64,000 bases of DNA, taken from Ichthyophthirius multifiliis. Its lineage: Eukaryota; Ciliophora; Oligohymenophorea; Hymenostomatida. This document shows positions 63,984-64,000 of this stretch, piece after piece; position 1 is the first letter of the stretch; each line of letters begins with the position of its first letter. A program made the translations under genes and the position numbers. Where the stretch lies: assembly GCF_000220395.1 (NCBI RefSeq), contig NW_004086397.1:51187-115186 (forward strand), written 5' to 3'. The notes under the pieces are model-generated. The model was given only the letters and a program-made list of their open reading frames with translations. It had not been told where the DNA came from and did no database searches.

Positions 63984-64000
63984 ATAGATATATAATATAT
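62282..64000. other. Terminal AT-rich non-coding region
   Basis: No supported gene. It has a tandem 20-nt repeat (ATATTAATTAACCTAAT unit) at about 62948-62990 and an AT microsatellite at about 63944-63985. A weak open stretch of 95 codons at 63035-63319 (plus) is not longer than chance allows in this DNA. Confidence 0.6.

Overview
The window looks like the nuclear genome of an oligohymenophorean ciliate, most likely Ichthyophthirius multifiliis or a close relative. By eye it is roughly 85% A+T. Every convincing reading frame uses TAA and TAG as glutamine and ends at TGA. Introns are short (about 24-170 nt, one near 300 nt), AT-rich and GT...AG. Genes are compact and alternate strands freely. 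Read with the standard code almost nothing is coding; read with the ciliate code about 38 genes appear. The exact species is inference from composition and code; the code itself is seen directly (V-ATPase B and histone deacetylase read end to end only with TAA/TAG as Gln).

Layout. 0.1-13 kb: a RCHY1-type zinc-finger E3 ligase, an ambiguous GC-richer island (1.7-2.4 kb), coiled-coil genes (3.1-6.3 kb), a NEK kinase (6.5-8.9 kb, minus) and a large ciliate-type protein with a YYKYHKDI motif (10.0-12.7 kb, minus). 13-22 kb: an R2R3 Myb factor, a RING protein, a protein starting MGCC, a small membrane protein, a 632-residue protein of unknown function with CTF motifs, an IQ/coiled-coil-like protein and an EGF-domain membrane protein. 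22-28 kb: a COPI-associated/TVP15-like membrane protein, a class I histone deacetylase, a Q/N-rich RING-H2 protein, an assembly gap (27212-27339) and a cathepsin B cut by it. 29-38 kb: a Cys/His-rich protein, a RING/B-box/coiled-coil/LRR protein, an unknown protein, a CaMKK-like kinase starting MGCC, and a coiled-coil protein. 38-50 kb: a 1.2-thousand-residue-class coiled-coil protein, a Mis18/Yippee-type zinc protein, a glutaminyl cyclase, another long coiled-coil protein and a divergent NCKX-type exchanger. 51-62 kb: V-ATPase subunit B, two membrane proteins, a likely cytoskeletal protein, a tandem pair of beta-propeller paralogs, a BCH-RhoGAP protein and a small acidic protein. The last 1.7 kb is non-coding.

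The genes are ordinary eukaryotic single-gene units; no operon, CRISPR, tRNA, rRNA or telomere repeat was recognised. A recurrent feature is single-base frame breaks at A or T runs inside otherwise clear genes, most simply explained by homopolymer miscalls in the assembly. The most unusual items are a NCKX-like exchanger whose alpha-repeats lack the usual acidic residues, two MGCC-starting proteins (one a kinase), the Mis18-like protein, the young-looking beta-propeller pair, and a T25A29 perfect palindrome lying in an intron.
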